Origin: Rhizobium lusitanum | Lineage (GTDB): Bacteria > Pseudomonadota > Alphaproteobacteria > Rhizobiales > Rhizobiaceae | NCBI RefSeq assembly: GCF_014189535.1 | Contig: NZ_CP050308.1 | Location: forward strand, 248,001-312,000 | Length of the DNA stretch: 64,000 nt | Reading direction: 5' to 3' | Shown here: positions 25,546-35,207 of the stretch, in pieces | Numbering within the stretch: position 1 is the first letter of the stretch | Layout: each line of letters starts with the position of its first letter | Notes under the pieces: generated by a model | Databases searched by the model: none | Told to the model about the DNA's origin: nothing | The model's input: the letters and a program-made list of their open reading frames with translations, nothing else | Made by a program: the position numbers and the translations under genes

Positions 25546-28074
25546 GTGCCAACATTTTCGCCTAGTCTAGAGAAGGCGCTGCATCAGGCACTGACCTACG
25601 CGAATGAGCGGCATCACGAATATGCCACGCTGGAACATCTGCTATTGGCTTTGGTTGACGACGCCGATGCCGCAGCTGTGATGGGCGCGTGCAATGTTGA
25701 TCTCGACGCGCTCCGTAAGACGCTGACTGAGTACGTCGATAATGAACTTTCAAACCTGATCACTGGTTATGACGAGGACTCGAAGCCCACTTCCGGCTTT
25801 CAGCGCGTCATCCAGCGCGCGGTCATCCATGTCCAATCCTCGGGCCGCGAGGAAGTGACGGGCGCCAATGTTCTCGTCGCGATTTTCGCGGAACGGGAAA
25901 GCCATGCGGCCTTCTTCCTGCAGGAGCAGGAAATGACCCGCTATGACGCGGTCAACTATATTTCTCATGGCATCGGCAAGCGTCCGGGGGCCTCCCAGAC
26001 CCGTGCGCCGCGCGGCGCCGAAGACAGCGAATCCGAGAGCAAGCCGACCTCCCGCGGCGAGCCGGAGGAGGGTAACAACAAGAAGCAGCAGGACGCGCTG
26101 AAGGCTTACTGCGTCAATCTCAACGAGAAGGCCAAGAACGGCAAGATCGACCCGTTGATCGGCCGTCATTCGGAGGTCAACCGCACCATCCAGGTGCTGT
26201 GCCGCCGTTCGAAGAACAATCCGCTCTACGTCGGCGACCCCGGCGTCGGCAAGACGGCGATCGCCGAAGGTCTTGCCAAGCGTATCGTCGAGGGCAAGGT
26301 TCCAGAAGCTCTGGCCGATGCCACGATCTTTTCGCTCGATATGGGTACGCTGCTCGCCGGCACCCGTTATCGCGGCGATTTCGAGGAGCGTTTGAAGCAG
26401 GTCGTCAAGGAACTGGAAGAATATCCCGGCGCCGTGCTGTTCATCGATGAGATCCATACCGTCATCGGTGCCGGCGCGACCTCCGGCGGCGCAATGGATG
26501 CGTCGAACCTCTTGAAGCCGGCCCTGTCTTCGGGCGCAATCCGCTGCATCGGTTCGACCACCTACAAGGAATACCGCCAGTTCTTCGAGAAGGACCGGGC
26601 CTTGGTCCGCCGCTTCCAGAAGATCGACGTCAACGAGCCGAGCATCGAGGATGCCATCGAAATCATGAAGGGCCTGAAGCCCTATTTCGAAGAGTATCAT
26701 CACCTGCGCTACACGAACGACGCCATCAAGTCGGCGGTCGAGCTGTCGGCTCGATATATTTCGGACCGCAAGCTGCCGGACAAGGCGATCGACGTCATCG
26801 ACGAAACCGGTGCGGCGCAAATGCTGTTGCCGCCGTCGAAGCGTCGTAAGCTGATCACCGAGAAAGAAATCGAGATCACGGTCGCCACCATGGCCCGTAT
26901 TCCGGCGAAGACGGTGTCCAAGGACGACGAGATGGTTCTCGCCAACCTTGAACAGGAGCTGCGTTCGGTTGTCTACGGCCAGGATACGGCGATCGAGGCT
27001 CTGTCGACGGCGATCAAGCTTGCTCGTGCAGGCCTGCGCGAACCGAACAAGCCGATCGGCTGCTACATCTTCTCCGGCCCCACGGGCGTCGGTAAGACGG
27101 AAGTCGCCAAGCAGCTTGCTTCGTCGCTCGGCGTCGAACTGCTGCGCTTCGACATGTCGGAATATATGGAGCGTCACACGGTTTCCCGTCTGCTCGGCGC
27201 ACCTCCCGGCTATGTCGGCTTCGACCAGGGTGGCCTGCTGACCGACGGTGTCGATCAGCATCCGCACAGCGTCGTCCTGCTCGACGAAATCGAGAAGGCG
27301 CATCCGGATATCTTCAATATCCTGTTGCAGGTCATGGATCATGGCTCGCTGACCGACCATAACGGCAAGAAGATCGACTTCCGCAACGTCATCTTGATCA
27401 TGACGACCAATGCGGGCGCATCGGAAATGGCCAAGGCTGCGATCGGCTTCGGCTCTGCCAAGCGTACGGGCGAAGATGAAGAGGCTCTCAACCGGCTCTT
27501 CACTCCGGAATTCCGCAACCGTCTGGATGCGACCATTCCGTTCGCTCCGCTGCCGACCGTTGTCATCCACAAGGTCGTGCAGAAGTTCATCATGCAGCTG
27601 GAAGCACAGCTTTCCGAGAGGAATGTTACCTTCGATCTGCACGAGGACGCGATCGCTTGGCTCTCCGAGAAGGGCTACGATGAAAAGATGGGCGCCCGTC
27701 CGCTGGCGCGTGTCATCCAGGAAAACATCAAGAAGCCGCTGGCCAACGAAATCCTCTTCGGCAAGCTGAAGAAGGGTGGCGTGGTCACGGTCACCGTCGG
27801 CAAGAAGGAAGACGGCACGACCGGTATCGTGCTCGAATCCGTCTCCGAAACCGCACGCATCCGGCCAAAGCCGGAGGCCGAGGTGGTCGATGCGGTGGTC
27901 GAGGTTGAAGAAGATGACGGCGATACCGTCAAGACCCGCAGCCGCGTCGGCAAGGCCGGGACTGCTTCGGACGCCCGCCGCTCGCCGAAGACGGCACCCG
28001 CCAGCGATGGCGATGTGCAGGAGGGCAAGTCGCCGCGCAAGGGCAGCACAGTACCGAAAGTGCCGCGCAAGTAG
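25546..28074 (+). CDS. clpA: ATP-dependent Clp protease ATP-binding subunit ClpA
   Basis: An 842-residue AAA+ unfoldase that feeds substrates to ClpP. It has an N-terminal Clp repeat domain (about 1-145) and two nucleotide-binding domains: Walker A Lys236 in GDPGVGKT and Lys517 in GPTGVGKT, each with a Walker B DE pair (LFIDEIHT, VLLDEIEKA). The start is GTG 25546, which gives the family's MPTFSPSLEKAL N-terminus. The C-terminus carries an extra low-complexity tail of about 70 residues, rich in Lys, Arg, Asp and Ser, not found in E. coli ClpA. It is followed by a strong terminator. Confidence 0.97.
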   Translation: MPTFSPSLEKALHQALTYANERHHEYATLEHLLLALVDDADAAAVMGACNVDLDALRKTLTEYVDNELSNLITGYDEDSKPTSGFQRVIQRAVIHVQSSGREEVTGANVLVAIFAERESHAAFFLQEQEMTRYDAVNYISHGIGKRPGASQTRAPRGAEDSESESKPTSRGEPEEGNNKKQQDALKAYCVNLNEKAKNGKIDPLIGRHSEVNRTIQVLCRRSKNNPLYVGDPGVGKTAIAEGLAKRIVEGKVPEALADATIFSLDMGTLLAGTRYRGDFEERLKQVVKELEEYPGAVLFIDEIHTVIGAGATSGGAMDASNLLKPALSSGAIRCIGSTTYKEYRQFFEKDRALVRRFQKIDVNEPSIEDAIEIMKGLKPYFEEYHHLRYTNDAIKSAVELSARYISDRKLPDKAIDVIDETGAAQMLLPPSKRRKLITEKEIEITVATMARIPAKTVSKDDEMVLANLEQELRSVVYGQDTAIEALSTAIKLARAGLREPNKPIGCYIFSGPTGVGKTEVAKQLASSLGVELLRFDMSEYMERHTVSRLLGAPPGYVGFDQGGLLTDGVDQHPHSVVLLDEIEKAHPDIFNILLQVMDHGSLTDHNGKKIDFRNVILIMTTNAGASEMAKAAIGFGSAKRTGEDEEALNRLFTPEFRNRLDATIPFAPLPTVVIHKVVQKFIMQLEAQLSERNVTFDLHEDAIAWLSEKGYDEKMGARPLARVIQENIKKPLANEILFGKLKKGGVVTVTVGKKEDGTTGIVLESVSETARIRPKPEAEVVDAVVEVEEDDGDTVKTRSRVGKAGTASDARRSPKTAPASDGDVQEGKSPRKGSTVPKVPRK

Positions 28075-28096
28075 GCCGCAATCGACCGCTTAAGAA

Positions 28097-28130
28097 AAAA
28101 CGGCTGCATTGGAAACAATGCAGCCGTTTT
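28097..28130 (+). terminator. Rho-independent terminator after clpA
   Basis: A perfect 15-bp stem (AAAACGGCTGCATTG / CAATGCAGCCGTTTT) is closed by a GAAA tetraloop. Its T-rich end on both strands could also serve the convergent HIT gene. Confidence 0.92.
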
Positions 28131-28193
28131 CATATGCTTATGACGTATATCTCATAAAGAGATTTAGCAGTTACGATCGCCTTCGGCTGAAAC

Positions 28194-28622
28194 TCAGCCC
28201 AGAGCCTCGATAATCTTCTTGGCGTTCTCCGCCAGGATCGCACCATCCTCCATCTTCCCCGAATGCGGCTTCAGCGCGATGCCTTCATGGCGCGGAATGA
28301 CGTGGAAGTGCAGATGGAACACCGTCTGGCCGGCGGCCGGCTCGTTGAACTGGGCGATATAGACGCCATCAGCATCGAAAGCCTCCTGAACCGCGACGGC
28401 GATCTTCTGGACGGTCGTGATCAGATGCGGCAAGGCGGCCGGATCAGCATCCAGCAGGTTGCGCGACGGAGATTTCGGTAGCACCAGCGTGTGGCCAGGC
28501 GACTGCGGCATGACATCCATGAGGGCGATCGTGTGCTCGTCCTCGTAGACGCGGACAGAGGGGATTTCGCCCTTCAGGATCTTCGCGAAGATGTTGTTCG
28601 TGTCATAGGCCGGGCTGGTCAT
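28194..28622 (-). CDS. HIT family nucleotide hydrolase
   Basis: A 142-residue histidine-triad protein. The signature HLHFHV places the three histidines at 103, 105 and 107. The HINT branch members hydrolyse adenosine phosphoramidates; the exact substrate is not evident. ATG 28622 gives the standard N-terminus (NIFAKILKGEIPS follows); the longer upstream frame runs into an intergenic repeat and is rejected. It is convergent with clpA. Confidence 0.93.
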   Translation of the reverse strand: MTSPAYDTNNIFAKILKGEIPSVRVYEDEHTIALMDVMPQSPGHTLVLPKSPSRNLLDADPAALPHLITTVQKIAVAVQEAFDADGVYIAQFNEPAAGQTVFHLHFHVIPRHEGIALKPHSGKMEDGAILAENAKKIIEALG

Positions 28623-28664
28623 GAAGGGTCTCCTCGTCTTCCGATTATGGTTGTGCTGAGCAGC

Positions 28665-28764
28665 TAGAACGTTTCTACTCCTCACGGAAGCGTAGAAACG
28701 TTCTATCTCTTTGTTTTTACGCAATTCCGGACGGAAAACCGCAGCGCACTTTTCCTGGAATTGC
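28665..28764. repeat. Rhizobial-type intergenic palindromic repeat element
   Basis: Two palindromes are joined by about 15 nt. The first is TAGAACGTTTCTAC (28665-28678) with its exact complement at 28692-28705. The second has GCAATTCC (28721-28728) and GGAATTGC (28757-28764) as outer arms and GGAAAA/TTTTCC inside. It fills the space between the HIT gene and the GNAT gene. I recognise the second half as a motif seen very often between genes in Rhizobium genomes (RIME-like); only one copy is present here. Confidence 0.7.
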
Positions 28765-28765
28765 T

Positions 28766-29953
28766 CTAGTTATCTTGCCGCTCGCCTTTGCGGAAGGGGC
28801 TGTGTTCCGTCAGGATCTCGCTCATCTCTTCCACTTGCTCACGCTCTTGCTTCAGATAGTCGGCAACGGCGCGGCGCAGGCCCTGATGGCCGATATAATG
28901 CGCCGAATGCGTGATAACAGGCAGGTAGCCGCGTGCGAGCTTGTGTTCGCCTTGCGCGCCGGCCTCGACCCGCTTCAGCCCCTTGGCCAGCGCGAAATCG
29001 ATCGCCTGATGATAGCAAACCTCGAAATGCAGGAAGGGATGGTCCTCGATGCAGCCCCAATGCCGGCCATAGAGCGCGTCGCCGCCGATGAAGTTGATGG
29101 CGCCGGCGATATAGCGGCCCTCACGCTTCGCCATCACCAGCAGGATGTCGTCGGCCATGCGCTCGCCGATCAGCGAATAGAATTTGCGGGTGAGGTAGGG
29201 CCGGCCCCATTTGCGGCTGCCGGTATCCATATAGAAAGTAAAGAATTGGTCCCATATGTCTTCGGTCAAGTCGCTGCCGGTCAACCAGTCGATGCTGATT
29301 CCGTCCTCGAGAGCGGTGCGGCGCTCCTTTTTCAGCGCCTTGCGCTTGCGGGACGCCAGTGTTTCCAGAAAGGCGTCGTGATTGGCGTAGCCGTCATTGA
29401 TGAAATGGAATTGCTGATCGGTGCGATGCAGGTAGCCATCCGTCTCAAAGACGGAAACCTCGTCCTCCGGCAGGAAGGTGATGTGGGCGGAGGAGACGCC
29501 GATCTGTCGGGTCACTTCCTTCAGGCTTTCGGCCAGCGCCGGCTGGATCGCGTTGCGATTCTGACCTTCGGCGACCAGCAGCCGTGGGCCAGTCGCCGGC
29601 GTGAAAGGAATGGAGCATTGCAGCTTCGGATAATAACGCCCGCCCGCCCGCTCAAAGGCGTCGGCCCAGCCATGATCGAAGACATATTCGCCCTGGCTGT
29701 GATTCTTGAGATAGCCGGTGACGGCGCCGATCAGCTCGCCGCTATCGGTCTCGAGCAGCAGATGGTTGCCAAGCCAGCCCGTCCTGTCGGTTGCGGAGCC
29801 GGACTCCTCCAGCGATGACAGGAAGGCATGCGAGACGAACGGGTTGTACGGCAGCAGCGTACCCGTTCTCGATGCCCCGGCGAGCCTGGACCAGCTCTCC
29901 GGAGCAATATTCTTGAAGGAACGTTCTACGCGAATGGATAATTCGTCTGTCAT
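28766..29953 (-). CDS. GNAT/FemAB-like N-acetyltransferase (COG3146 family)
   Basis: A 395-residue protein of the family annotated as 'peptidogalycan biosynthesis/recognition' or GNAT-type acetyltransferase. A C-terminal GNAT-like fold is suggested by MADDILLVMAKREGRYIAGAINF and the HFEVCYHQAIDFALAKGLKRVEAGAQGEHK segments. The reaction is not known. It overlaps the GDPD gene by 4 nt (ATGA type), so it is the third gene of the operon RidA-GDPD-GNAT. Length is normal for the family. Confidence 0.82.
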   Translation of the reverse strand: MTDELSIRVERSFKNIAPESWSRLAGASRTGTLLPYNPFVSHAFLSSLEESGSATDRTGWLGNHLLLETDSGELIGAVTGYLKNHSQGEYVFDHGWADAFERAGGRYYPKLQCSIPFTPATGPRLLVAEGQNRNAIQPALAESLKEVTRQIGVSSAHITFLPEDEVSVFETDGYLHRTDQQFHFINDGYANHDAFLETLASRKRKALKKERRTALEDGISIDWLTGSDLTEDIWDQFFTFYMDTGSRKWGRPYLTRKFYSLIGERMADDILLVMAKREGRYIAGAINFIGGDALYGRHWGCIEDHPFLHFEVCYHQAIDFALAKGLKRVEAGAQGEHKLARGYLPVITHSAHYIGHQGLRRAVADYLKQEREQVEEMSEILTEHSPFRKGERQDN

Positions 29954-30681
29954 GAAATGAGGGGTGGACTTTCCCTTGGATCAAAACCTTCGAAGGTCAT
30001 TTGGTCTGCGTTGGCAAATGTGTGTTGACGGGCCGCTTCGTCGCGCACGGTCCAGGTGATAACCGGAATGCCGCGCTGGCGCTGCGCCGTGATGAATGGG
30101 TTCGGCAGATGGCCATAGAAATACGAGATGAAGTCTAGCCCAAGCTGCATGGCTTCGTCATGCTTAAAAAATGTCTCGGGCTTATTTCCGTCCGCCGTCA
30201 GGCCGACCGGGTAGGGGGCATCGAGCGCCTTCAGGTCCTTGAGCAGCCAATGGTCGAAGCTCATCAGCGCCACAGGACCCTTGTAGCCGTCCAGCACCTC
30301 GAGCACGGTTTCCGCAAAGCCTTCGTCGTCGCCTTCGCGGCCCTTGAGCTCGAGTACCAGCGGCACCTTGCTGTCGCAGAGCCGCAGGAGTTGCTTCAGC
30401 GTCGGGATCTTGTCCTTTGTGCCGCCGATCGACAGCAGGCCGAGTTCGCCCGACGTGCGGTCGCGCACTTCGACGGGAAGATTGCAGACGCGCTGCAGGT
30501 CGTCATCGTGAAAGACGACGGGGACGCCGTCCGAGGCATAGTGCAGATCGCATTCGATGGCAAAACCTGCCTCGATCGCCCGGGAAAAGGCTGAGAGCGT
30601 GTTTTCCCAAACCTGCTTGTTCATGTCGTGGTAGCCGCGATGGGCGACGGGGCGTTCGGTCAGCCAGGCAATCTTGCTCAT
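29950..30681 (-). CDS. Glycerophosphodiester phosphodiesterase family protein
   Basis: A 243-residue GDPD-fold protein likely to hydrolyse glycerophosphodiesters to glycerol 3-phosphate and an alcohol. Motifs AHRGYHD at 13-19, ENTLSAF, ECDLHYASDGVPVVFHDDDL and ELKG are the usual metal and catalytic elements. No signal peptide, so it is cytosolic. ATG 30681 shares one base with the upstream RidA stop (TAATG), showing translational coupling. The longer upstream frame overlaps RidA and is rejected. Confidence 0.92.
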   Translation of the reverse strand: MSKIAWLTERPVAHRGYHDMNKQVWENTLSAFSRAIEAGFAIECDLHYASDGVPVVFHDDDLQRVCNLPVEVRDRTSGELGLLSIGGTKDKIPTLKQLLRLCDSKVPLVLELKGREGDDEGFAETVLEVLDGYKGPVALMSFDHWLLKDLKALDAPYPVGLTADGNKPETFFKHDEAMQLGLDFISYFYGHLPNPFITAQRQRGIPVITWTVRDEAARQHTFANADQMTFEGFDPRESPPLIS

Positions 30682-31154
30682 TATGCAATTTCCAGGATGG
30701 CATCGATCTCGACGGCGGCGTTGAACGGCAATGCGGCCATGCCGACGGCGGCGCGCGCATGCTTGCCGGCTTCGCCGAGTACATTTGCCAGAAGATTGGA
30801 GGCGCCGTTGATCACAAGATGTTGTTCGACGAACTCTGGCACCGAGGCGACAAAGCCGTTCAGCTTGATCAGGCGCTTGATACGGCTGAGATCGCCGTCC
30901 AGGGCCGCTTTCGCCTGAGCGAGGATATTGATGGCGCAAAGCTCAGCGGCGCGTTGGCCACCGGCAACGTCGACATCCTTGCCGAGATGGCCGGCGACGC
31001 CGATCTTGCCGTTTTCCATCGGCAGCTGTCCGGAGAGATAAAGAAGATTGCCGCTGATAACATAAGGAACATAATTCGCAGCCGGCGCGGCGGCTTGCGG
31101 CAGGACAATGCCAAGCTCCTTCAGACGGACCTCTATAGCGTTGGACATTTTCAT
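30681..31154 (-). CDS. RidA family protein (YjgF/UK114 type)
   Basis: A 157-residue member of the larger RidA group; classical RidA (about 130 aa) deaminates reactive enamine/imine intermediates from PLP enzymes. The conserved LSGQLPMENGKI segment and the KLNGFVASVPEF region are present. The arginine that binds substrate carboxylate in RidA proper is not evident, so this may be an Rid3-7 type with another activity. First gene of a three-gene operon with the GDPD and GNAT genes. MSN at residue 3 is an alternative start. Confidence 0.87.
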   Translation of the reverse strand: MKMSNAIEVRLKELGIVLPQAAAPAANYVPYVISGNLLYLSGQLPMENGKIGVAGHLGKDVDVAGGQRAAELCAINILAQAKAALDGDLSRIKRLIKLNGFVASVPEFVEQHLVINGASNLLANVLGEAGKHARAAVGMAALPFNAAVEIDAILEIA

Positions 31155-31283
31155 CTCCCGTTTTGTTGTAAAACTGTCAAAAATCCGGCATCAAGATTAT
31201 ATTCCCATAATAGGGACCGGCGGCCTCGTTTTAGCCGAAAGCGTTCTTATAACATCGCGTGCGAGTCCAACAGGAGATAATGA

Positions 31284-32108
31284 ATGTTCCGCTCGAGTCT
31301 TGCCGCCGTTGTTGTTTCGAGTTTAGGCGTCGCATCTCTGGGCGTACCCGCCCATGCGGCCGGTCCGAGCGGGTTGATCGCGCATCGCGCCGTCTACGAT
31401 CTCGAGCTCAAGGACGCTACCGACCGCTCCGGCATTGCCGGCATGTTCGGCCGCATGGTCTATGAATTCGACGGCTCCGATTGCGCCGGTTTCACCACCA
31501 ATTTCCGCTTCGTCACGCAGATCGACACCGGCGACGCCACGCGCGTCAGCGACCAGCAGACGACCACGTTCGAGGATCTCGACAAGCGCACATTCCGCTT
31601 CGAGACGAAGTCCTATACCGACAATCAACTGGATAAGGACGTGCGCGGTGCTGCGGCGGACGATCAGAAGGGCATTAAGGTTGATCTGACCCAGCCGCAG
31701 GCAAAACAGATCGAACTCATCCAGAGCCGGTTTCCGACGGAGCACATGCTCGACATCATCCACAATGCCAAGCTGGGCAAGAATTTCTTCGAGGCCCAGG
31801 TTTTCGACGGTTCAGATGACGGCGACAAGCCGTTGCTCGCCACCACCGTCGTCGGCAAGCAGGAAACGCCCGCCACCGACGATCCCGATGCCGACAAGGC
31901 AGGGGCCTTCGCCAAGACATCGTTCTGGCCGGTGACCGTTGCCTATTTCAATGAGAAGTCCAAGGGCGATGCCATACCGGTCTACCGCATGTCGTTCAAA
32001 CTCTATGAAAACGGCATCACCCGCGATCTCACCATGGATTACGGTGACTTCGTGCTGACCGGCAAACTCTCCAAGCTGGAAGTGCTTGACGCCAAGGCCT
32101 GCCAGTAA
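31284..32108 (+). CDS. eipB: EipB-type cell envelope integrity protein (DUF1849)
   Basis: A 274-residue periplasmic protein with a signal peptide cleaved near HAA at about residue 26, then a beta-rich domain of the DUF1849 family. The Brucella homologue EipB folds as a beta-spiral and supports envelope integrity. Two cysteines remain in the mature part, Cys67 and Cys273 (penultimate), matching the conserved disulfide pair of the family. ATG 31284 is well spaced from AGGAG. It is monocistronic, upstream of rpsB. Confidence 0.9.
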   Translation: MFRSSLAAVVVSSLGVASLGVPAHAAGPSGLIAHRAVYDLELKDATDRSGIAGMFGRMVYEFDGSDCAGFTTNFRFVTQIDTGDATRVSDQQTTTFEDLDKRTFRFETKSYTDNQLDKDVRGAAADDQKGIKVDLTQPQAKQIELIQSRFPTEHMLDIIHNAKLGKNFFEAQVFDGSDDGDKPLLATTVVGKQETPATDDPDADKAGAFAKTSFWPVTVAYFNEKSKGDAIPVYRMSFKLYENGITRDLTMDYGDFVLTGKLSKLEVLDAKACQ

Positions 32109-32308
32109 AGCATCGGGCTAACGCGGCCCAAATCGCTCTTTTTCTGCCTCGCCCTTGCATTCGCGGTGAATCGAATGTATGGCCAGCCGCATTCCACACG
32201 TAAGGCATGGGATTGTCCGGGAGAAATCCGGATCGTTCCGCCCGGTGGCATCCTCGAAGAGGGTGCTGTTTGCCTTGCGGAGGTTCAACCGGAAAAGGAT
32301 TCAAAGGC
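32109..32308 (+). promoter_or_regulatory. rpsB promoter and structured 5' leader
   Basis: A 200-nt gap before rpsB with no gene. GCATCCTC-GAA-GAGGGTGC (32248-32266) forms an 8-bp hairpin, and GC-rich CCGG arms lie just upstream (32217-32244). A leader of this kind before rpsB suggests translational control by S2, as known in other bacteria; it is not shown here. Confidence 0.45.
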
Positions 32309-33079
32309 ATGGCATTGCCCGATTTTTCTATGCGTCAGCTTCTGGAAGCTGGCATTCACTTCGGCCACCAGACACATCGCTGGAACCCGAAGATGAAGCC
32401 GTACATCTTCGGCGATCGTAACAACATCCACATCATCGACCTTGCCCAGACGGTTCCGTTGCTGAGCCGTGCTCTTCAGGTCGTTAGCGACACCGTTGCC
32501 CGTGGCGGCCGCGTTCTGTTCGTTGGCACCAAGCGTCAGGCGTCTGAACTGATTGCCGACAGCGCAAAGCGCTCGGCTCAGTACTACGTCAACGCCCGCT
32601 GGCTCGGCGGCATGATGACCAACTGGAAGACGATTTCGAATTCCATCCAGCGTCTGCGCAAGCTCGACGAAATCCTCAACGGCGACGCCCAGGGCTTCAC
32701 CAAGAAGGAACGTCTGAACCTTGAGCGCGAGCGCGAAAAGCTGGACAAGGCTCTCGGCGGTATCCGCGATATGGGCGGCACCCCGGACCTGATGTTCATC
32801 ATCGACACCAACAAGGAAAAGATCGCGATCGACGAAGCCAAGCGCCTCGGCATCCCGGTCGTTGCCATCATTGACTCGAACTGCGATCCGGACCTGATCG
32901 ACTATCCGATCCCGGGCAACGACGACGCCTCGCGCGCCATCGCTCTCTACTGCGACCTGATCGCACGCGCTGCCATCGACGGCATCGCTCGCCAGCAGAG
33001 CGCATCCGGCCGTGACCTCGGCGCTTCCATCGAAGCTATGGTCGAGCCGACCCTGGTCGAAGGCGGCACCGAAGCCTGA
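32309..33079 (+). CDS. rpsB: 30S ribosomal protein S2
   Basis: A 256-residue S2 with the family signatures [28 protein letters not shown] at the N-terminus and the central [36 protein letters not shown], split here only for description. S2 binds late to the small subunit and recruits S1. ATG 32309 follows AGG at a suitable distance. tsf follows after 273 nt, the standard bacterial order. Confidence 0.98.
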   Translation: MALPDFSMRQLLEAGIHFGHQTHRWNPKMKPYIFGDRNNIHIIDLAQTVPLLSRALQVVSDTVARGGRVLFVGTKRQASELIADSAKRSAQYYVNARWLGGMMTNWKTISNSIQRLRKLDEILNGDAQGFTKKERLNLEREREKLDKALGGIRDMGGTPDLMFIIDTNKEKIAIDEAKRLGIPVVAIIDSNCDPDLIDYPIPGNDDASRAIALYCDLIARAAIDGIARQQSASGRDLGASIEAMVEPTLVEGGTEA

Positions 33080-33091
33080 TCACGCCCCGCG

Positions 33092-33111
33092 GCGGACAGA
33101 CACTTGTCCGC
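33092..33111 (+). other. Hairpin between rpsB and tsf
   Basis: GCGGACA (33092-33098) and TGTCCGC (33105-33111) pair over 7 bp with a 6-nt loop, 13 nt after the rpsB stop. There is no T-run. It may attenuate or protect the rpsB mRNA, as the rpsB-tsf space commonly carries such structures. Confidence 0.4.
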
Positions 33112-33352
33112 CCGAGCGTATTGACATCCGGGATAAGGCCGTTTGCGACTTTCAGGAGTTCGAGCGGCCTTGTTCTGTTTAGGATGGCGAGTTGCCTGGG
33201 CGATGAATCCAGGCGTGTTCCAATCAAGAATTCCACGGTATGATGCAGCTTCATAACGCTGTCATACTTACGAGTACATTTCGTCCCTCAAATCGGTGCC
33301 GCTTTGGCTCAAAGCCGCATGCCGCACCGTATGAACCGACAAGAGGAAGCTT

Positions 33353-34279
33353 ATGACCGAGATTACGGCTGCACTGGTGAAGGAACTGCGCGAAAAGTCT
33401 GGCGCGGGCATGATGGACTGCAAGAAGGCGCTGATCGAAACTAACGGCGATATCGAAGCTGCTATCGACTGGCTGCGCGCCAAGGGCATATCCAAGGCCG
33501 ACAAGAAGTCCGGTCGTACCGCCGCTGAAGGTTTGGTTGCTATTGCCGGCGCCGGTCACAAGGCCGTTGTCGTCGAGCTCAACTCCGAAACCGACTTCGT
33601 TGCCCGTAACGATGCCTTCCAGGAACTCGTTCGCGGCATCGCCGAAGTTGCCCTGTCCACCGACGGCACGGTCGAAGCCATTTCCGCTGCGACCTATCCC
33701 GCATCCGGCAAGCCGGTCGTCGACACTATCAAGGACGCAATCGCAACCATCGGCGAGAACATGACGCTTCGTCGTGCCGCTAAGCTGGAAGTCGAGCACG
33801 GCGTCGTGGCAACCTACATCCACAACGCTGCCGGCGACGGTATCGGCAAGCTCGGCGTTCTGGTCGCCCTGAAGTCGGTCGGTGACAAGGCCGTTCTGAC
33901 GTCGATCGGCCGCCAGGTTGCCATGCACATTGCTGCTACCAACCCGCTGGCTATCCGCGCCGATGACGTCGATGCGGCAGTCGCCGAGCGCGAACGCAAC
34001 GTCTTCATCGAGCAGTCCCGCGAATCCGGCAAGCCGGAAGCAATCATCGAAAAGATGGTGGAAGGCCGCATGCGCAAGTTCTTCGAGGAAGTCGCTCTTC
34101 TCTCGCAGGCTTTCGTCATCAACCCGGACCTGACGGTCGCTGCTGCCATCAAGGAAGCTGAAAAGACCGCCGGTGCCTCGATCGAAGTCGTCGGTATGGC
34201 GCGTCTGCTGCTCGGCGAAGGCGTCGAGAAAGAAGAATCTGACTTCGCCGCTGAAGTCGCCGCCGTGGCCAAGGGCTGA
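33353..34279 (+). CDS. tsf: Translation elongation factor Ts
   Basis: A 308-residue nucleotide exchange factor for EF-Tu. The N-terminal UBA-like helix ([20 protein letters not shown]) and the TDFVARND motif that dislodges Mg2+ from EF-Tu are intact. AGAGGAAG precedes the ATG. The gene is followed by a hairpin terminator before pyrH. Confidence 0.98.
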   Translation: MTEITAALVKELREKSGAGMMDCKKALIETNGDIEAAIDWLRAKGISKADKKSGRTAAEGLVAIAGAGHKAVVVELNSETDFVARNDAFQELVRGIAEVALSTDGTVEAISAATYPASGKPVVDTIKDAIATIGENMTLRRAAKLEVEHGVVATYIHNAAGDGIGKLGVLVALKSVGDKAVLTSIGRQVAMHIAATNPLAIRADDVDAAVAERERNVFIEQSRESGKPEAIIEKMVEGRMRKFFEEVALLSQAFVINPDLTVAAAIKEAEKTAGASIEVVGMARLLLGEGVEKEESDFAAEVAAVAKG

Positions 34280-34355
34280 CCATCGAATTCGTTTCGTCTG
34301 TTGACGAAACGAAACCATACCCCAGATAGGTGAAACCATATCCGGGAAAACCCGT

Positions 34356-34381
34356 GGGCATCGCGTGACAACGCGATGCCC
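34356..34381 (+). terminator. Likely terminator or attenuator between tsf and pyrH
   Basis: A perfect 11-bp GC-rich stem (GGGCATCGCGT / ACGCGATGCCC) with a GACA loop. The following bases (TTCGTGTAT) are only moderately T-rich, so read-through into pyrH is likely. Confidence 0.6.
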
Positions 34382-34433
34382 TTCGTGTATCCGGCTTTCA
34401 CAATCTTCCCCGCGATCACTTCAAGGAGCCATG

Positions 34434-35153
34434 ATGTCTCAGCCGATCTACAAGCGTGTGTTGCTCAAGGCCTCTGGCGAAGCTCTGATGGGCAGCCAGG
34501 GGTTCGGTATCGATGTGACCGTCTCTGACCGGATTGCCTCTGATATTGCAGAAGCGCGCGCAATGGGCGTCGAAGTTGGCGTCGTCGTCGGTGGCGGCAA
34601 TATTTTCCGCGGCGTCGCAGTGGCCTCCAAGGGTGGCGACCGCGTAACCGGCGATCACATGGGCATGCTGGGAACCATCATCAACGCGCTGGCGCTGGCG
34701 ACGTCGCTGCGCAAGCTCGATATCGACACCGTCGTTCTGTCGGCTATCTCCATGCCGGAGATCTGTGAGAGCTTCTCGCAACGCGCCACGCTCTATCACC
34801 TCTCGCTTGGCCGTGTGGTGATCTTTGCCGGCGGCACCGGCAATCCCTTCTTTACCACTGATTCAGCCGCAGCTTTGCGTGCCGCCGAAATGGGCGCCCA
34901 GGCGATCTTCAAGGGCACGCAGGTCGACGGCATCTATTCCGCCGATCCGAAGAAGTTCCCGGATGCGACTCGCTTCGAACAATTGACCCACAGCCAGGTG
35001 CTGGAAAAGGGGCTCGCCGTCATGGATGTGGCCGCTGTGGCGCTGGCGCGGGAAAACTCCATTCCGATTATCGTCTTTTCCATTCATGAAAAGGGCGGCT
35101 TCGCGGAAATCTTGACCGGCGGCGGCCGCAAGACCATCGTATCAGACAATTGA
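34434..35153 (+). CDS. pyrH: Uridylate (UMP) kinase
   Basis: A 239-residue hexameric UMP kinase of the amino acid kinase fold, phosphorylating UMP to UDP. Motifs KRVLLKASGEAL (phosphate binding), GGGNIFRG and the FAGGTGNPFFTTDSAAALRA segment are intact. AAGGAG lies 5 nt before ATG 34434 and only 2 nt before the adjacent ATG 34431, so the second is preferred; the first would add one Met. It heads the run pyrH-frr-uppS-cdsA. Confidence 0.97.
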   Translation: MSQPIYKRVLLKASGEALMGSQGFGIDVTVSDRIASDIAEARAMGVEVGVVVGGGNIFRGVAVASKGGDRVTGDHMGMLGTIINALALATSLRKLDIDTVVLSAISMPEICESFSQRATLYHLSLGRVVIFAGGTGNPFFTTDSAAALRAAEMGAQAIFKGTQVDGIYSADPKKFPDATRFEQLTHSQVLEKGLAVMDVAAVALARENSIPIIVFSIHEKGGFAEILTGGGRKTIVSDN

Positions 35154-35207
35154 CGTTCCTGTGGCACCGGACCTTCCCGGCGCCGCCTATTAGACGGGAG
35201 TATAAAC

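Noticed and set aside
25750..27642. A 630-codon open frame antisense to clpA
   Set aside because: Shadow of the ClpA coding sequence; low-complexity composition and no domain.
28097..28130. Hairpin after clpA as a CRISPR-like or REP repeat
   Set aside because: It is a single perfect stem with a tetraloop and T-run, i.e. a terminator.
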